A DNA stretch of 64,000 nt, from positions 28,257 through 92,256 of the forward strand of contig CAKQOW010000001.1 in NCBI GenBank assembly GCA_934256595.1, in the 5' to 3' direction. The notes beneath the pieces were generated by a model. It was not told the origin of the DNA. It searched no databases and saw only the letters and a list, made by a program, of their open reading frames with translations. This DNA is from an uncultured Clostridia bacterium. Its GTDB lineage: Bacteria > Bacillota > Clostridia > Peptostreptococcales > Anaerovoracaceae. Numbering within the stretch: the stretch's first letter is position 1; each line of letters opens with the position of its first letter. Positions 31,755 through 40,055 of the stretch are shown in pieces. The translations under genes and the position numbers were made by a program.

Positions 31755-34475
31755 ATGCGTGAAATTCCTGACAAGTTAATTATATTAAAGGGTAAAGACA
31801 AAACGAATGATGTTTCAGATTTTGAATACACAGACGATGAAATAAAAGTAAGAATAAAGTTTAATGATGGTTCAATATATGAATATAATGCTGCTAATGT
31901 TCAAATATATGAAAACAAAAAAGTAACTATCCTTAAAAATAAGATTTTGTTTTTAAATGGTTCAGTATTACTTAATGCATATGCGATACAGTCTTTTGGA
32001 GAATATGTAAGAATTATTTATGATGATTATACTTTTATGACAGTAAATGCAGATTATGTAGCTGTTTTAGATAATAAAACTTGTAAAGGCAGAGACAGAT
32101 TTGACTATTTTAAAGAAATTGCACAAAAAACAGGACTATTTAAAGACGGAAAAAATATTTTGTTAGAAAATTACAATACTATTAAAACTATTGATAAAAA
32201 CAGTGTTTTGTTTAAATATCTTGAAAATGGTGAAGTAACAAGTATACAAAGGAATAATAAAACAGTTATTTATCCGTTTGGATTTAATTTAAGTCAGAAG
32301 CAGGCGGTAGAAAATGCACTAAAGAATCAGATTAGTATTATTGAGGGGCCGCCGGGTACAGGTAAAACACAGACCATTTTAAATATAATAGCAAATACCG
32401 TTATGCAAGGTAATACGGTTGCTGTAATATCTAACAATAATACTGCAACTAAAAATATATATGAAAAGTTAGAAAAATATAATCTTTCATTTATAGCAGC
32501 ACAGCTTGGAAATTCTGATAATAAAAAAGATTTTTTAGAAACACAGAATATTGAAATTCCAGAGATAGAAGAGTGGAAAAAAGAAACAGAAAAATTAAAA
32601 GAAACTGAAGAAGCTTTAGATGCTGCAGAGGTTGAATTTAATCAGATGCTGGATGTGCAGAATCGTTTGGCAATCTTAAAAGCCAAGTTGGACGAGCTGG
32701 AAAGAGAATTCGAACATTACTCTGGTTATATAAACAATGATAATGTCGATTTATTAACTGTTAAATTCTTCAAAAAAGTAAAAACAGAAAAAATACTTAC
32801 TTTTATTACCGAATATGAATATATAACAGAAAATAATATTAATATTAGTTTTTTTAAAAAGTTAATATGGCGAATAAATTATGGGATAAAGTCTTTTGAT
32901 TTTTTAAATGAAGATGCACAGAATATTATTAATTGTTGTGAGAATCTATTCTATAATAAACGTATTAATGAAATTAAAAATAATATTACAAAACTGGAAA
33001 AGCAATTACAGTCATACGATTTCAGTAATAAAATGAATGATTATACTGCTAAGTCTTTGATGATATTCAAGGGTAATCTTGCAAAAGAATATACAGGTGG
33101 CAAACATAAAAGACTTTATGAAAGAAAAGATTTAAAATGGAAGTCCGAAGCTTTTACAAAAGACTATCCTGTAATATTAAGTACAACATATTCTTTACGC
33201 TCTAGTTTAAACAACAGTTTTGTTTATGATTATGTAATTGTTGATGAGGCGTCCCAAGTTGATATTGCAACAGGAGTATTAGCTCTTTCTTGTGCCAAAA
33301 ATGCTGTAATCGTAGGAGATTTAAAACAACTTCCAAATGTAATAGACTCTGAAACAAGAAATAAAACAACAAATATATTATATAAATATGGAATGCCTGA
33401 TTTATATAATTATGCAAAGCACAGTTTACTTTCATCTGTTATAAGTGTTTTTAAAGATGCACCAAAGGTATTACTGAAAGAGCATTATCGTTGCAATCCT
33501 GCTATTATCGGATTTTGTAATAAACGGTTTTATAATAATGAATTAGTTATTATGACTGAAAACAATTCCATATCAGATCCATTAAAAGTTTATCGTACGG
33601 TTGCTGGAAATCATGCAAGAAATCATATAAATCAACGACAGATAGATGTTATTATGCAAGAGGTTTTACCGTCATTAACTACTGGAAATGGTGAAAATAT
33701 AGGCATTGTAACACCATATCGCAATCAGGCTGACCTTATGAAAAAAACTTTTGATAAGTTTAATGAAACAATCAAATCTGATACAGTAGATAAGTTTCAA
33801 GGTCAGGAACGTACCACAATGATTTTTTCAACAGTAGATAATGAGATAAGTGATTTCGTTTCGGATCCCAATCGCTTAAATGTAGCTGTTTCTAGAGCAA
33901 TCAAACAGTTTATAGTGGTAACAGATGGCAATAATAATGATAACGTTTCTCCTATCCATGACCTGATAGGATACATAAAGTATTATAATTATGATGTTAT
34001 TGACAGCAATGTACAATCTATATTTGATAATTTATATAAGGGTTATGAAGAGGCAAGAGAGCAAATAATTAAGAAGTATGGTCGTCAATCAGAGTTTGAA
34101 AGCGAAAATCTTATGTATAGCCTGATTGAGGAACTGTTAGAAGAAGATAAATATTCAAAACTGAGTGTTGCAATGCATATACCATTAAAATATTTGATTC
34201 GTGATTACTCAAAACTTGAACCAGATGAAATTACTTTTGCTTCAAATCGGCTAACTCATTTGGATTTTGTTGTTTTTTCAAAATTAAATTATCAGCCATT
34301 GCTTGTTATTGAAGTTGATGGTTATGCTTATCATAATGTTAACCAAAGGCAACAGAAACGAGATAAAATGAAAAATGAAATATTGGAGAAATATGGGATT
34401 CCAATTGAGCGTTTTAATACAACAGGAAGTAATGAAAAACAACGTCTAAAAAATACATTAGATACAATAATCTAA
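31755..34475 (+). CDS. SF1 (Upf1/COG1112-like) helicase with C-terminal PD-(D/E)XK-like DUF2726 nuclease
   Basis: A 906-residue protein. Residues 1 to about 175 are a beta-rich domain I do not recognise. The helicase core starts with a Q-motif-like FNLSQKQAVENAL and Walker A GPPGTGKT (198-205). A charged coiled-coil insertion (about 255-435) follows, then VIVDEASQVD (motif II), VGDLKQLPNV (III), LKEHYRCNPAII (IV), VDKFQGQERTTMIFST (V) and LNVAVSRAIKQ (VI). The C-terminus has THLDFVVF (Asp837) and VIEVDGYAYH (Glu853, Asp855) with basic helices after it, as in DUF2726/Vsr-like nucleases. The gene is much more AT-rich than both neighbours, stands alone, and interrupts housekeeping genes. A single-gene defence or DNA-repair role is possible; no function is proven. 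Confidence 0.85.
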   Translation: MREIPDKLIILKGKDKTNDVSDFEYTDDEIKVRIKFNDGSIYEYNAANVQIYENKKVTILKNKILFLNGSVLLNAYAIQSFGEYVRIIYDDYTFMTVNADYVAVLDNKTCKGRDRFDYFKEIAQKTGLFKDGKNILLENYNTIKTIDKNSVLFKYLENGEVTSIQRNNKTVIYPFGFNLSQKQAVENALKNQISIIEGPPGTGKTQTILNIIANTVMQGNTVAVISNNNTATKNIYEKLEKYNLSFIAAQLGNSDNKKDFLETQNIEIPEIEEWKKETEKLKETEEALDAAEVEFNQMLDVQNRLAILKAKLDELEREFEHYSGYINNDNVDLLTVKFFKKVKTEKILTFITEYEYITENNINISFFKKLIWRINYGIKSFDFLNEDAQNIINCCENLFYNKRINEIKNNITKLEKQLQSYDFSNKMNDYTAKSLMIFKGNLAKEYTGGKHKRLYERKDLKWKSEAFTKDYPVILSTTYSLRSSLNNSFVYDYVIVDEASQVDIATGVLALSCAKNAVIVGDLKQLPNVIDSETRNKTTNILYKYGMPDLYNYAKHSLLSSVISVFKDAPKVLLKEHYRCNPAIIGFCNKRFYNNELVIMTENNSISDPLKVYRTVAGNHARNHINQRQIDVIMQEVLPSLTTGNGENIGIVTPYRNQADLMKKTFDKFNETIKSDTVDKFQGQERTTMIFSTVDNEISDFVSDPNRLNVAVSRAIKQFIVVTDGNNNDNVSPIHDLIGYIKYYNYDVIDSNVQSIFDNLYKGYEEAREQIIKKYGRQSEFESENLMYSLIEELLEEDKYSKLSVAMHIPLKYLIRDYSKLEPDEITFASNRLTHLDFVVFSKLNYQPLLVIEVDGYAYHNVNQRQQKRDKMKNEILEKYGIPIERFNTTGSNEKQRLKNTLDTII

Positions 34476-34515
34476 TTGGTGTATTTATACTAAGTTAAAA
34501 AGAAAGGAAATAATT

Positions 34516-35343
34516 ATGGTCCCCAGATGGTTTTCAAAACACAAAAATGATGTAGAAGAAGAAGTTATGTCTATCCTTGAGGAAAGTCAGGGAAACGGAG
34601 AGATAAGAGAAGAAGGCAAGAAGATGATAAATGCCATATTTGCATTTGATGATAAGCTTGCCCACGAAATCATGACTCCGAGAACAGATGTATTTATGAT
34701 AGATATTCAGGACCCTATAGATGAATTTATAGAGGATCTGATGAGGCTTCAGTATTCAAGAATACCTGTATGTGACGGGGACAGCGACAATATCATAGGA
34801 ATACTTCACGTCAAAGATTATATGATAAAGGCATATCAGGACGGGTTTGAAAATGTGGATATACGCAGTATACTCCGTAAAGCGTACTTTGTACCCGAAA
34901 CCAAAAAGATAGACACACTGTTTTTTGAGCTTCAGAAAACCAAGCAGCATATTGCAATTCTCATAGACGAATACGGCGGATTTGCAGGCATTGTCACTAT
35001 GGAGGATATAATCGAGGAGGTTATGGGCGATATAGACGATGAATATGACGAAGAAGAAACTGAAATAGTCAAGGTTGATGAAAACACCTATATGATAGAC
35101 GGTAATACGGATCTTGATGATATAAATGATGAACTGGGGCTTGAACTTGTTTCAGAAAACAGTGAAACTCTGGGAGGATTTATCATTGAGCTTCTGGGCG
35201 ATTTACCTGATGAAGAAGAAAAAGAGGACAAGGTCATAGAATATGAAAACCTTGTGTTCAAGATAGAATCTGTCAAGGACAGACGTATCGAAAAGGTTAA
35301 GCTTTATATTACTCCTGAGAGCAGCAATGGAAGTGAGGAGTAA
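34516..35343 (+). CDS. CorC/HlyC-type CBS-domain protein
   Basis: A 275-residue soluble protein with two CBS repeats (about 60-180) and a C-terminal CorC_HlyC domain (about 190-270; TYMIDGNTDLDDINDELGLE). IMTPRTDVFMIDI marks the first CBS, and IDEYGGFAGIVTMEDIIEEV is the classical hinge sequence. The N-terminal DUF21 membrane part of hemolysin-like magnesium exporters is absent, as in E. coli CorC, which assists magnesium and cobalt handling. The haemolysin label is historical. AAAGGAAATA precedes the ATG. Confidence 0.92.
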   Translation: MVPRWFSKHKNDVEEEVMSILEESQGNGEIREEGKKMINAIFAFDDKLAHEIMTPRTDVFMIDIQDPIDEFIEDLMRLQYSRIPVCDGDSDNIIGILHVKDYMIKAYQDGFENVDIRSILRKAYFVPETKKIDTLFFELQKTKQHIAILIDEYGGFAGIVTMEDIIEEVMGDIDDEYDEEETEIVKVDENTYMIDGNTDLDDINDELGLELVSENSETLGGFIIELLGDLPDEEEKEDKVIEYENLVFKIESVKDRRIEKVKLYITPESSNGSEE

Positions 35344-35432
35344 TATAAAACCAAGCTAGTGATAAAATTTTTATATAGAGGCTCCTTTTCGGTTTATATA
35401 TTTTTGCAAAAGATAATACCAAAAAGGGGTGT

Positions 35433-35470
35433 AAAGGGAGCATTTCAAAAAGGGAGTGCTCCTTTCTCTA
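35433..35470 (+). terminator. probable terminator after the CBS gene
   Basis: GGAGCA (35437-35442) pairs with TGCTCC (35457-35462), extended by AAA/TTT around one bulged G, and a T/C-rich run follows. Confidence 0.6.
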
Positions 35471-35533
35471 TTCTATACGAAAGGGACTGATAAGAAAACC
35501 CAATATAATATAATATAATATACTATACTCATC

Positions 35534-35558
35534 CAGGCGAAAGCCTGTATATTTTTTT
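35534..35558 (+). terminator. second terminator before the spoIIIA operon
   Basis: CAGGC-GAAA-GCCTG with a stable tetraloop is followed by TATATTTTTTT. Just upstream (35501-35527) is a run of overlapping TATAA units. Together with the earlier hairpin it insulates spoIIIA from read-through. Confidence 0.8.
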
Positions 35559-35588
35559 GTAATATTACCTGTCCACAGTACATATAGT
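35559..35588 (+). promoter_or_regulatory. sigma-E-like promoter of spoIIIA
   Basis: GTAATATT (35559-35566), a 14-bp spacer and CATATAGT (35581-35588) match the mother-cell sigma-E pattern known from Bacillus (roughly GTCATATT, 14-15 bp, CATACAAT). It lies 22 bp before spoIIIAA and directly after a terminator, as expected for the operon promoter. Confidence 0.6.
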
Positions 35589-35610
35589 GTATTGAAAGGA
35601 CGGACAAGGT

Positions 35611-36480
35611 ATGAGAAATCTTGAGTGTATATTTAAAAAGCTGCCTGTGAGTATAGGTGAAAACATCAGGACTCTGCCATCTGAAATTATAACCTCTCTG
35701 GAGGAAATACGCATCAGAACCGGCAGCGGCATACGCATCATATCGGGCGGCAGAGAGTTTGCAGTAGACAGTATTCCTATAGACTATGACATAATGAACA
35801 GGATTTTAAACAGCCTGCTCAACCATTCCTACTATGCCTATGAAGAAGAGCTTGCCAAAGGCTACATAACGATAGAGGGCGGACACAGAGTCGGTATATG
35901 CGGCAGAGCAGTCCTTGACAGGGGGAGAGTTCACCTGATTAAGGATGTTTCCTCTGTCAATATCAGGTGCAGCAGAGAAATAGTCGGCATAGCAGAGCCT
36001 CTGAAAAGCGATATAACGGACAGAAATGTACTGGTGGCATCTCCGCCCGGCTGTGGCAAAACCACACTGCTGAGGGACATTACAAGGCTTCTGAGCAGCT
36101 CCGGCAGGCAGGTATCAGTATGTGATGAACGCTCCGAAATAGCAGGGACATATCTGGGTCAAAGCGCATACGACATAGGACCGCGAACAGATATACTTGA
36201 CGGCTGCCCCAAAGCCGAGGGAATGATGATGCTGATACGCTCAATGGGACCTGACGTAATAGTGACAGACGAAATAGGTACGGCAGAAGATGCCGCCGCA
36301 ATAGAAGCGGCAGTCTGTGCAGGCATCAATATTGTGGCTTCCGTTCACGGCAGCTCATATGAGGAAGTGGCAGCCTCACGTATAGGCGGTATGGTCAGAG
36401 ACGGTACTTTCTCAAGACTTATATTCCTTACAAACAATCCCCGAACAGGGACGGTAAAAGAGGTAATGAAAATTGATTAA
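35611..36480 (+). CDS. spoIIIAA: Stage III sporulation protein AA
   Basis: A 289-residue ATPase of the SpoIIIA-SpoIIQ channel, made in the mother cell and similar to secretion-system ATPases. The P-loop PPGCGKTTLLRD lies at about residues 145-156, with CDERSEI and the Walker B region MGPDVIVTDEIGT near 210. The length is near the Bacillus protein. It opens an eight-gene operon that keeps the forespore alive and active after engulfment. A sigma-E-like promoter stands directly upstream. Confidence 0.96.
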   Translation: MRNLECIFKKLPVSIGENIRTLPSEIITSLEEIRIRTGSGIRIISGGREFAVDSIPIDYDIMNRILNSLLNHSYYAYEEELAKGYITIEGGHRVGICGRAVLDRGRVHLIKDVSSVNIRCSREIVGIAEPLKSDITDRNVLVASPPGCGKTTLLRDITRLLSSSGRQVSVCDERSEIAGTYLGQSAYDIGPRTDILDGCPKAEGMMMLIRSMGPDVIVTDEIGTAEDAAAIEAAVCAGINIVASVHGSSYEEVAASRIGGMVRDGTFSRLIFLTNNPRTGTVKEVMKID

Positions 36481-36976
36481 ACTTATTCTTGCAGCAGCAA
36501 TAGGCGGCTCCTGTCTGATATGCGGCATCATCAAAAGCAGCGGATACAGATTAAGAGTATCTGAGCTTGTTTATCTTAGAGATATGCTGCTTTCACTGTC
36601 AAGAGAAATAGCCTACCGAAAAGACCCTGTGGCATTATCCCTTGGCAGAATTAAAAATCAGACTGCGGGTCTTGCCGAAGATTTCATATCGGATATCATA
36701 TGCGGTGAAATAACTGACTTTCAGAGAAGCTGGGAGCTTGCCGCAGACAGCATATACGGCGGCATACTTACAGATGAGGATATCGGGATATTAAAGGAAG
36801 CCGGAGCGGAGCTTGGCGCAAGCGGTATTATGCAGCAGCAGTCTATGATTGAAATGATAACCGCAAAGCTTGACCTGCAGATACAAAAAGCAGACGAGGA
36901 ATACAGGACAAAGGGCAGAATGTATAGAGCAATAGGCGGCTTTTGCGGAGCCTGCGCGGTAATATTACTTATTTAA
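36473..36976 (+). CDS. spoIIIAB: Stage III sporulation protein AB
   Basis: A 167-residue membrane protein of the SpoIIIA complex, distantly like type II secretion GspF. An N-terminal membrane segment (about 3-20), LVYLRDMLLSLSREIAYRK, a long helical middle and a closing hydrophobic tail (GGFCGACAVILLI) fit the family. It starts at a TTG that overlaps the end of spoIIIAA by 8 bp, with AGAGGT upstream, so the two are translationally coupled. Confidence 0.92.
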   Translation: MIKLILAAAIGGSCLICGIIKSSGYRLRVSELVYLRDMLLSLSREIAYRKDPVALSLGRIKNQTAGLAEDFISDIICGEITDFQRSWELAADSIYGGILTDEDIGILKEAGAELGASGIMQQQSMIEMITAKLDLQIQKADEEYRTKGRMYRAIGGFCGACAVILLI

Positions 36977-36988
36977 AGAGGAGAAAAA

Positions 36989-37189
36989 ATGACAGCGGAT
37001 ATTGATATTATATTTAAAATAGCAGGAATAGGCATTGCCATAGCAGTACTTAATCAGGTGCTTGTGAAAGCAGGCAGAGAGGAGCAGGCGATGCTTGTAA
37101 CCCTTGCGGGAGTTGTTATAGTGCTGCTTATGGTTGTAAACCTCATCAGCGATTTCTTCGGGGTTATAAGGGAGCTGTTTTCACTGTAA
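36989..37189 (+). CDS. spoIIIAC: Stage III sporulation protein AC
   Basis: A 66-residue protein with two membrane helices (about 8-26 and 34-58). IIFKIAGIGIAIAVLNQVLV is the typical AC start. It belongs to the membrane base of the SpoIIIA channel. AAAGAGGAG precedes the ATG, and its stop overlaps the first base of spoIIIAD. Confidence 0.95.
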   Translation: MTADIDIIFKIAGIGIAIAVLNQVLVKAGREEQAMLVTLAGVVIVLLMVVNLISDFFGVIRELFSL

Positions 37190-37572
37190 TGGAAATATTA
37201 AAGATAATAATGGTGGCTCTTGCGGGAGTTATATCGGCATCACTTGTCAAAAGCGTTCGCGCAGAGGTTTCACTTTACATAGCTTTAGCAACGGGAATTA
37301 TTATACTGATTATGATATTAAACAGCCTGACGGACATATTCAGATACTTTGAGGCCATTTACAACAAGGTGGAATACGGGCGTGAATACTTTCCTGTAAT
37401 AATCAAGGTGCTTGTAATTGCCTATCTGTCTGATTTTACATCACAGCTGTGCAGGGATGCAGGGCAGGCGGCAATAGGCACAAAGGTTGAGCTGGCGGGC
37501 AAGCTGATAATCTTTTTTATCTCAATACCTGTACTTGCCTCCGTCATAACCCTTATAGACAAACTTTTGTAG
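37189..37572 (+). CDS. spoIIIAD: Stage III sporulation protein AD
   Basis: A 127-residue membrane protein with four hydrophobic segments. It carries the family's MEILKIIMVALAGVISASLV start and YLSDFTSQLCRDAGQAAIGT block. It is related to SpoIIIAC and thought to form part of the channel's membrane platform. It overlaps AC by one base and is directly followed by AE. Confidence 0.95.
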   Translation: MEILKIIMVALAGVISASLVKSVRAEVSLYIALATGIIILIMILNSLTDIFRYFEAIYNKVEYGREYFPVIIKVLVIAYLSDFTSQLCRDAGQAAIGTKVELAGKLIIFFISIPVLASVITLIDKLL

Positions 37573-37581
37573 GTGACCGGC

Positions 37582-38655
37582 ATGGATAAAGATGAAATAT
37601 TAAGACAGGAGCTTTCAGAGCTTGACACACAGGACCTGCAGGAGATTATAGACGGCAGCGATATATTCGGAGATACAACCCTTGACGATATCGTCAATTC
37701 GGCAGCCGGCGGACACAGCATATTTGAAACGGATAATATCATAGGCTCTTTAAAGGAACTGTTTATATATGAAGTCAAAGACACTCTGATGCTGGGTGTG
37801 GAAATCATAGCAGTCTGCATTATACTGGGACTTCTCAAGAGCATTTCAGGATCCTTTGGAGAAAAATCAGTATCAAAGGTTGCGCTTCTTGTATGCAGCA
37901 GCGCCATCGCAGCAATCACTATGGTTAATCTGGGTATCGTCTATGATTTAGCCTCCGGAGCAATGGATACAATGGTTCATACGATGGAGATACTTCTTCC
38001 GGTTATGATCCCCCTCCTTATAGCCAGCGGCGGTATGACTTCCGCCGGTATGCTGAGTCCTCTGGTATCGGGTATAGTGACTTCCTTTGCGGCAATCATA
38101 TCCAATATAATATTTCCTGTTATGTTTCTGTCCTCGGTAATGTTTGTAATAGACAGTCTGCTCGAAAAAAAATACATATCATCAATAGGCAAATTTTTAA
38201 GAAATGCCGCAGCCTTTGCAACAGGACTGCTTGTAACCATATTCGGGGGCATCACGGTAATACAGAGCATAGTAACCAAAGCTGCAGACGGAGCAGCCTT
38301 TGAAAGCGCCAAATATGCCGCGGGAAGCTTCATTCCAATCATTGGGGGCTTTGCGTCAGACAGCCTTGACCTTGCCATAACCTGCGTCAGAGTAATCAAA
38401 AGCACTGTCGGAGTTGTAGGGATAATAATTCTGCTCTGCGCGCTTGCGGTTCCTGTAATCAAGATTACTGCAATAGCTGTAATATACAAGCTGACGGCTA
38501 TAATATCACAGCTGCTGGGTGAAAACAGAATTTCAGAGTCACTGAGCGATACGGGGACCTCAATCATACTGACAGGAGTTGTTATGGCGCTTACCTGTTT
38601 TATGTTCCTCATATTTCTTGCAGTGATAATTTCAATCGGAGGCAATCAGGTATGA
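37582..38655 (+). CDS. spoIIIAE: Stage III sporulation protein AE
   Basis: A 357-residue polytopic membrane protein, probably with a cleaved or uncleaved N-terminal region of about 70 residues (LDDIVNSAAGGHSIFETDNI) before eight or so membrane helices. GGMTSAGMLSPLVSGIV and FATGLLVTIFGGITVIQSI are typical. I chose the ATG at 37582 because AGGTGA lies five bases upstream; a GTG at 37573 directly after the AD stop would add three residues. Its stop overlaps the AF start as ATGA. Confidence 0.94.
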   Translation: MDKDEILRQELSELDTQDLQEIIDGSDIFGDTTLDDIVNSAAGGHSIFETDNIIGSLKELFIYEVKDTLMLGVEIIAVCIILGLLKSISGSFGEKSVSKVALLVCSSAIAAITMVNLGIVYDLASGAMDTMVHTMEILLPVMIPLLIASGGMTSAGMLSPLVSGIVTSFAAIISNIIFPVMFLSSVMFVIDSLLEKKYISSIGKFLRNAAAFATGLLVTIFGGITVIQSIVTKAADGAAFESAKYAAGSFIPIIGGFASDSLDLAITCVRVIKSTVGVVGIIILLCALAVPVIKITAIAVIYKLTAIISQLLGENRISESLSDTGTSIILTGVVMALTCFMFLIFLAVIISIGGNQV

Positions 38656-38819
38656 GTCAGTTAAGCGAATTTATAAGGGATATTATCATTATTGCCGTTG
38701 CGCTGTCATTTACTGAGATACTGCTTCCTGCATCAGATATGGGCAGATATGTCAAATTCATATTTTCGCTGATACTTCTTGCGGCAATAACAAAACCTGT
38801 TGCAGAATTTCTGTCATAA
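38652..38819 (+). CDS. spoIIIAF: Stage III sporulation protein AF, reduced to the membrane part
   Basis: A 55-residue protein with two hydrophobic segments, about 9-26 and 34-51. The start MSQLSEFIRDIIIIAVALSF and the end AAITKPVAEFLS correspond to the N-terminal membrane region of SpoIIIAF. In Bacillus the protein is about 200 residues and a soluble ring-building-motif domain follows. Here a TAA ends the frame right after the second helix, and the next gene starts 34 bp later with its own ribosome site. I see no leftover AF soluble domain in other frames. Position between AE and AG and the ATGA coupling make the identity firm despite the size. Confidence 0.85.
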   Translation: MSQLSEFIRDIIIIAVALSFTEILLPASDMGRYVKFIFSLILLAAITKPVAEFLS

Positions 38820-38853
38820 CCTGAAATTTAATAAATATATTATAGGAGTGAAT

Positions 38854-39234
38854 ATGTTTGATAAATTTTTTAAAGAGGGCAAATCCAAAGATATAATCAT
38901 AAAACTCATAACCGTTGCAGTGATTGCCGCAGTTCTGCTTGTAGCTTTTGATGTACTCACACAGGACAGAGACAGCCGCAGGCAGATAATAGACGATAAC
39001 GGCGGTAGTGAAATGACGCTTAGTGAAATTCTTACGGATATTGACGGCGTAGGTGAGGTTGACGTTATGATAAGACAGGGTGAGGATAATGGTATATCAG
39101 GTGTGATAATAACGGCAGAGGGTGCGGGAGATCCTGTTATCAGAGATAATATAACGAGGGCTGTTGCGGCAGTCTACAACATACCTGCATCAAATGTGGT
39201 TGTTTTTGAAAAAAGAAACGGGGGAAATGATTAA
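38854..39234 (+). CDS. spoIIIAG: Stage III sporulation protein AG, compact form
   Basis: A 126-residue ring-forming protein of the SpoIIIA channel. One membrane helix (about 15-33) is followed by a short linker and a ring-building-motif domain (TLSEILTDIDGVGEVDVMIR, GVIITAEGAGDPVIRDNITR, NVVVFEK). Bacillus SpoIIIAG is about 230 residues, so the linker and the beta-rich insertion that builds the large ring are missing here. I place the start at 38854 after TAGGAGTG; an in-frame upstream ATG at 38800 lies within spoIIIAF. Confidence 0.9.
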   Translation: MFDKFFKEGKSKDIIIKLITVAVIAAVLLVAFDVLTQDRDSRRQIIDDNGGSEMTLSEILTDIDGVGEVDVMIRQGEDNGISGVIITAEGAGDPVIRDNITRAVAAVYNIPASNVVVFEKRNGGND

Positions 39235-39845
39235 TGAAAAAGCTAAAGGGAATAAAGAGTATACATATTGGTAAAAAAGGGCGTATAGCAGGAGCTGTTA
39301 TTCTCACACTGGTAGTATGCGCAGCGGCGGTAATGCAGGTAAAGCCTGACCTTGTTGCAACACTTACAGGAAATGAAATACCTCCGCATGACGGAGATGT
39401 GCTTGTCGATAGCCTTAATGTGTCAAAAGACGAAGTCAAAGCCGAAAAAAACGAAACCGAAAGCGTGGCCTCAGATGACGGAGTCGAAAAAAACACAGAT
39501 AAAACCTTTGCGGAGGAGAGGGCAAATATAAATCTTGACAGAAACGAAGTAATAGCGATGCTTACAGATACGATATCACAGGCAGACAATGAAGCCGAAA
39601 AGAAAAATGCCACAGAGCAGAAGCTGAAAATTATAAAGTATATGGATCAGGAGCAGATAATCGAAAAGCTGATAAAAACAAAAGACCTGCCGGAAGCCCT
39701 TGTTATAATAACTGACAACTCGGTTAATGTAACGGTAAATACACAGGAGCTGCTGCGGTCAGATGTTGCCAAGATATATGATATAGTAATGCGTGAGACA
39801 GGCAGAGATGCAGGAGAAATAGTAGTGCAGAACAAAACAAAATAG
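39234..39845 (+). CDS. spoIIIAH: Stage III sporulation protein AH
   Basis: A 203-residue mother-cell protein whose outer domain pairs with forespore SpoIIQ. One membrane helix (about 20-37) is followed by a long acidic, Lys/Glu-rich linker (about 60-110) and a C-terminal ring-building domain (LIKTKDLPEALVIITDNSVN, DVAKIYDIVMRETG). It overlaps AG by one base and is closed by a strong terminator. No spoIIQ gene is in the window, as is usual because that gene lies elsewhere. Confidence 0.93.
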   Translation: MKKLKGIKSIHIGKKGRIAGAVILTLVVCAAAVMQVKPDLVATLTGNEIPPHDGDVLVDSLNVSKDEVKAEKNETESVASDDGVEKNTDKTFAEERANINLDRNEVIAMLTDTISQADNEAEKKNATEQKLKIIKYMDQEQIIEKLIKTKDLPEALVIITDNSVNVTVNTQELLRSDVAKIYDIVMRETGRDAGEIVVQNKTK

Positions 39846-39854
39846 AAGATAATC

Positions 39855-39877
39855 ACACCGGGAAACCGGTGTTTTTT
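39855..39877 (+). terminator. terminator of the spoIIIA operon
   Basis: ACACCGG (39855-39861), a GAAA loop and CCGGTGT (39866-39872) are followed by TTTTT. It lies 10 bp after spoIIIAH. Confidence 0.92.
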
Positions 39878-39944
39878 AGTAAGCAAATTTTTTGAAAATA
39901 AATATATAAAATAGTTTTTGTATCGCCAAACTATTCCTAAAATG

Positions 39945-39973
39945 TTGTAAAAGCAGCGGCAAAATGCTATAAT
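39945..39973 (+). promoter_or_regulatory. promoter of the asp23-nusB operon
   Basis: TTGTAA (39945-39950), a 17-bp spacer and TATAAT (39968-39973) with an extended TGC. Box sequences and spacing are the same as those of the tRNA-Leu promoter at 10796. It leaves a leader of about 75 bases. Confidence 0.7.
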
Positions 39974-40055
39974 TAAAGTCAGTGTTGATAACTGCAAAAA
40001 ACAGTAAGGTTATTACAATTGTTTAATTGGTATAATTCAGCTATAAGAGGTAATT

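Noticed and set aside
35501..35527. Run of overlapping TATAA units as a multi-promoter
   Set aside because: No matching -35 boxes, and a terminator follows directly at 35534, so transcripts from here would not reach spoIIIA.
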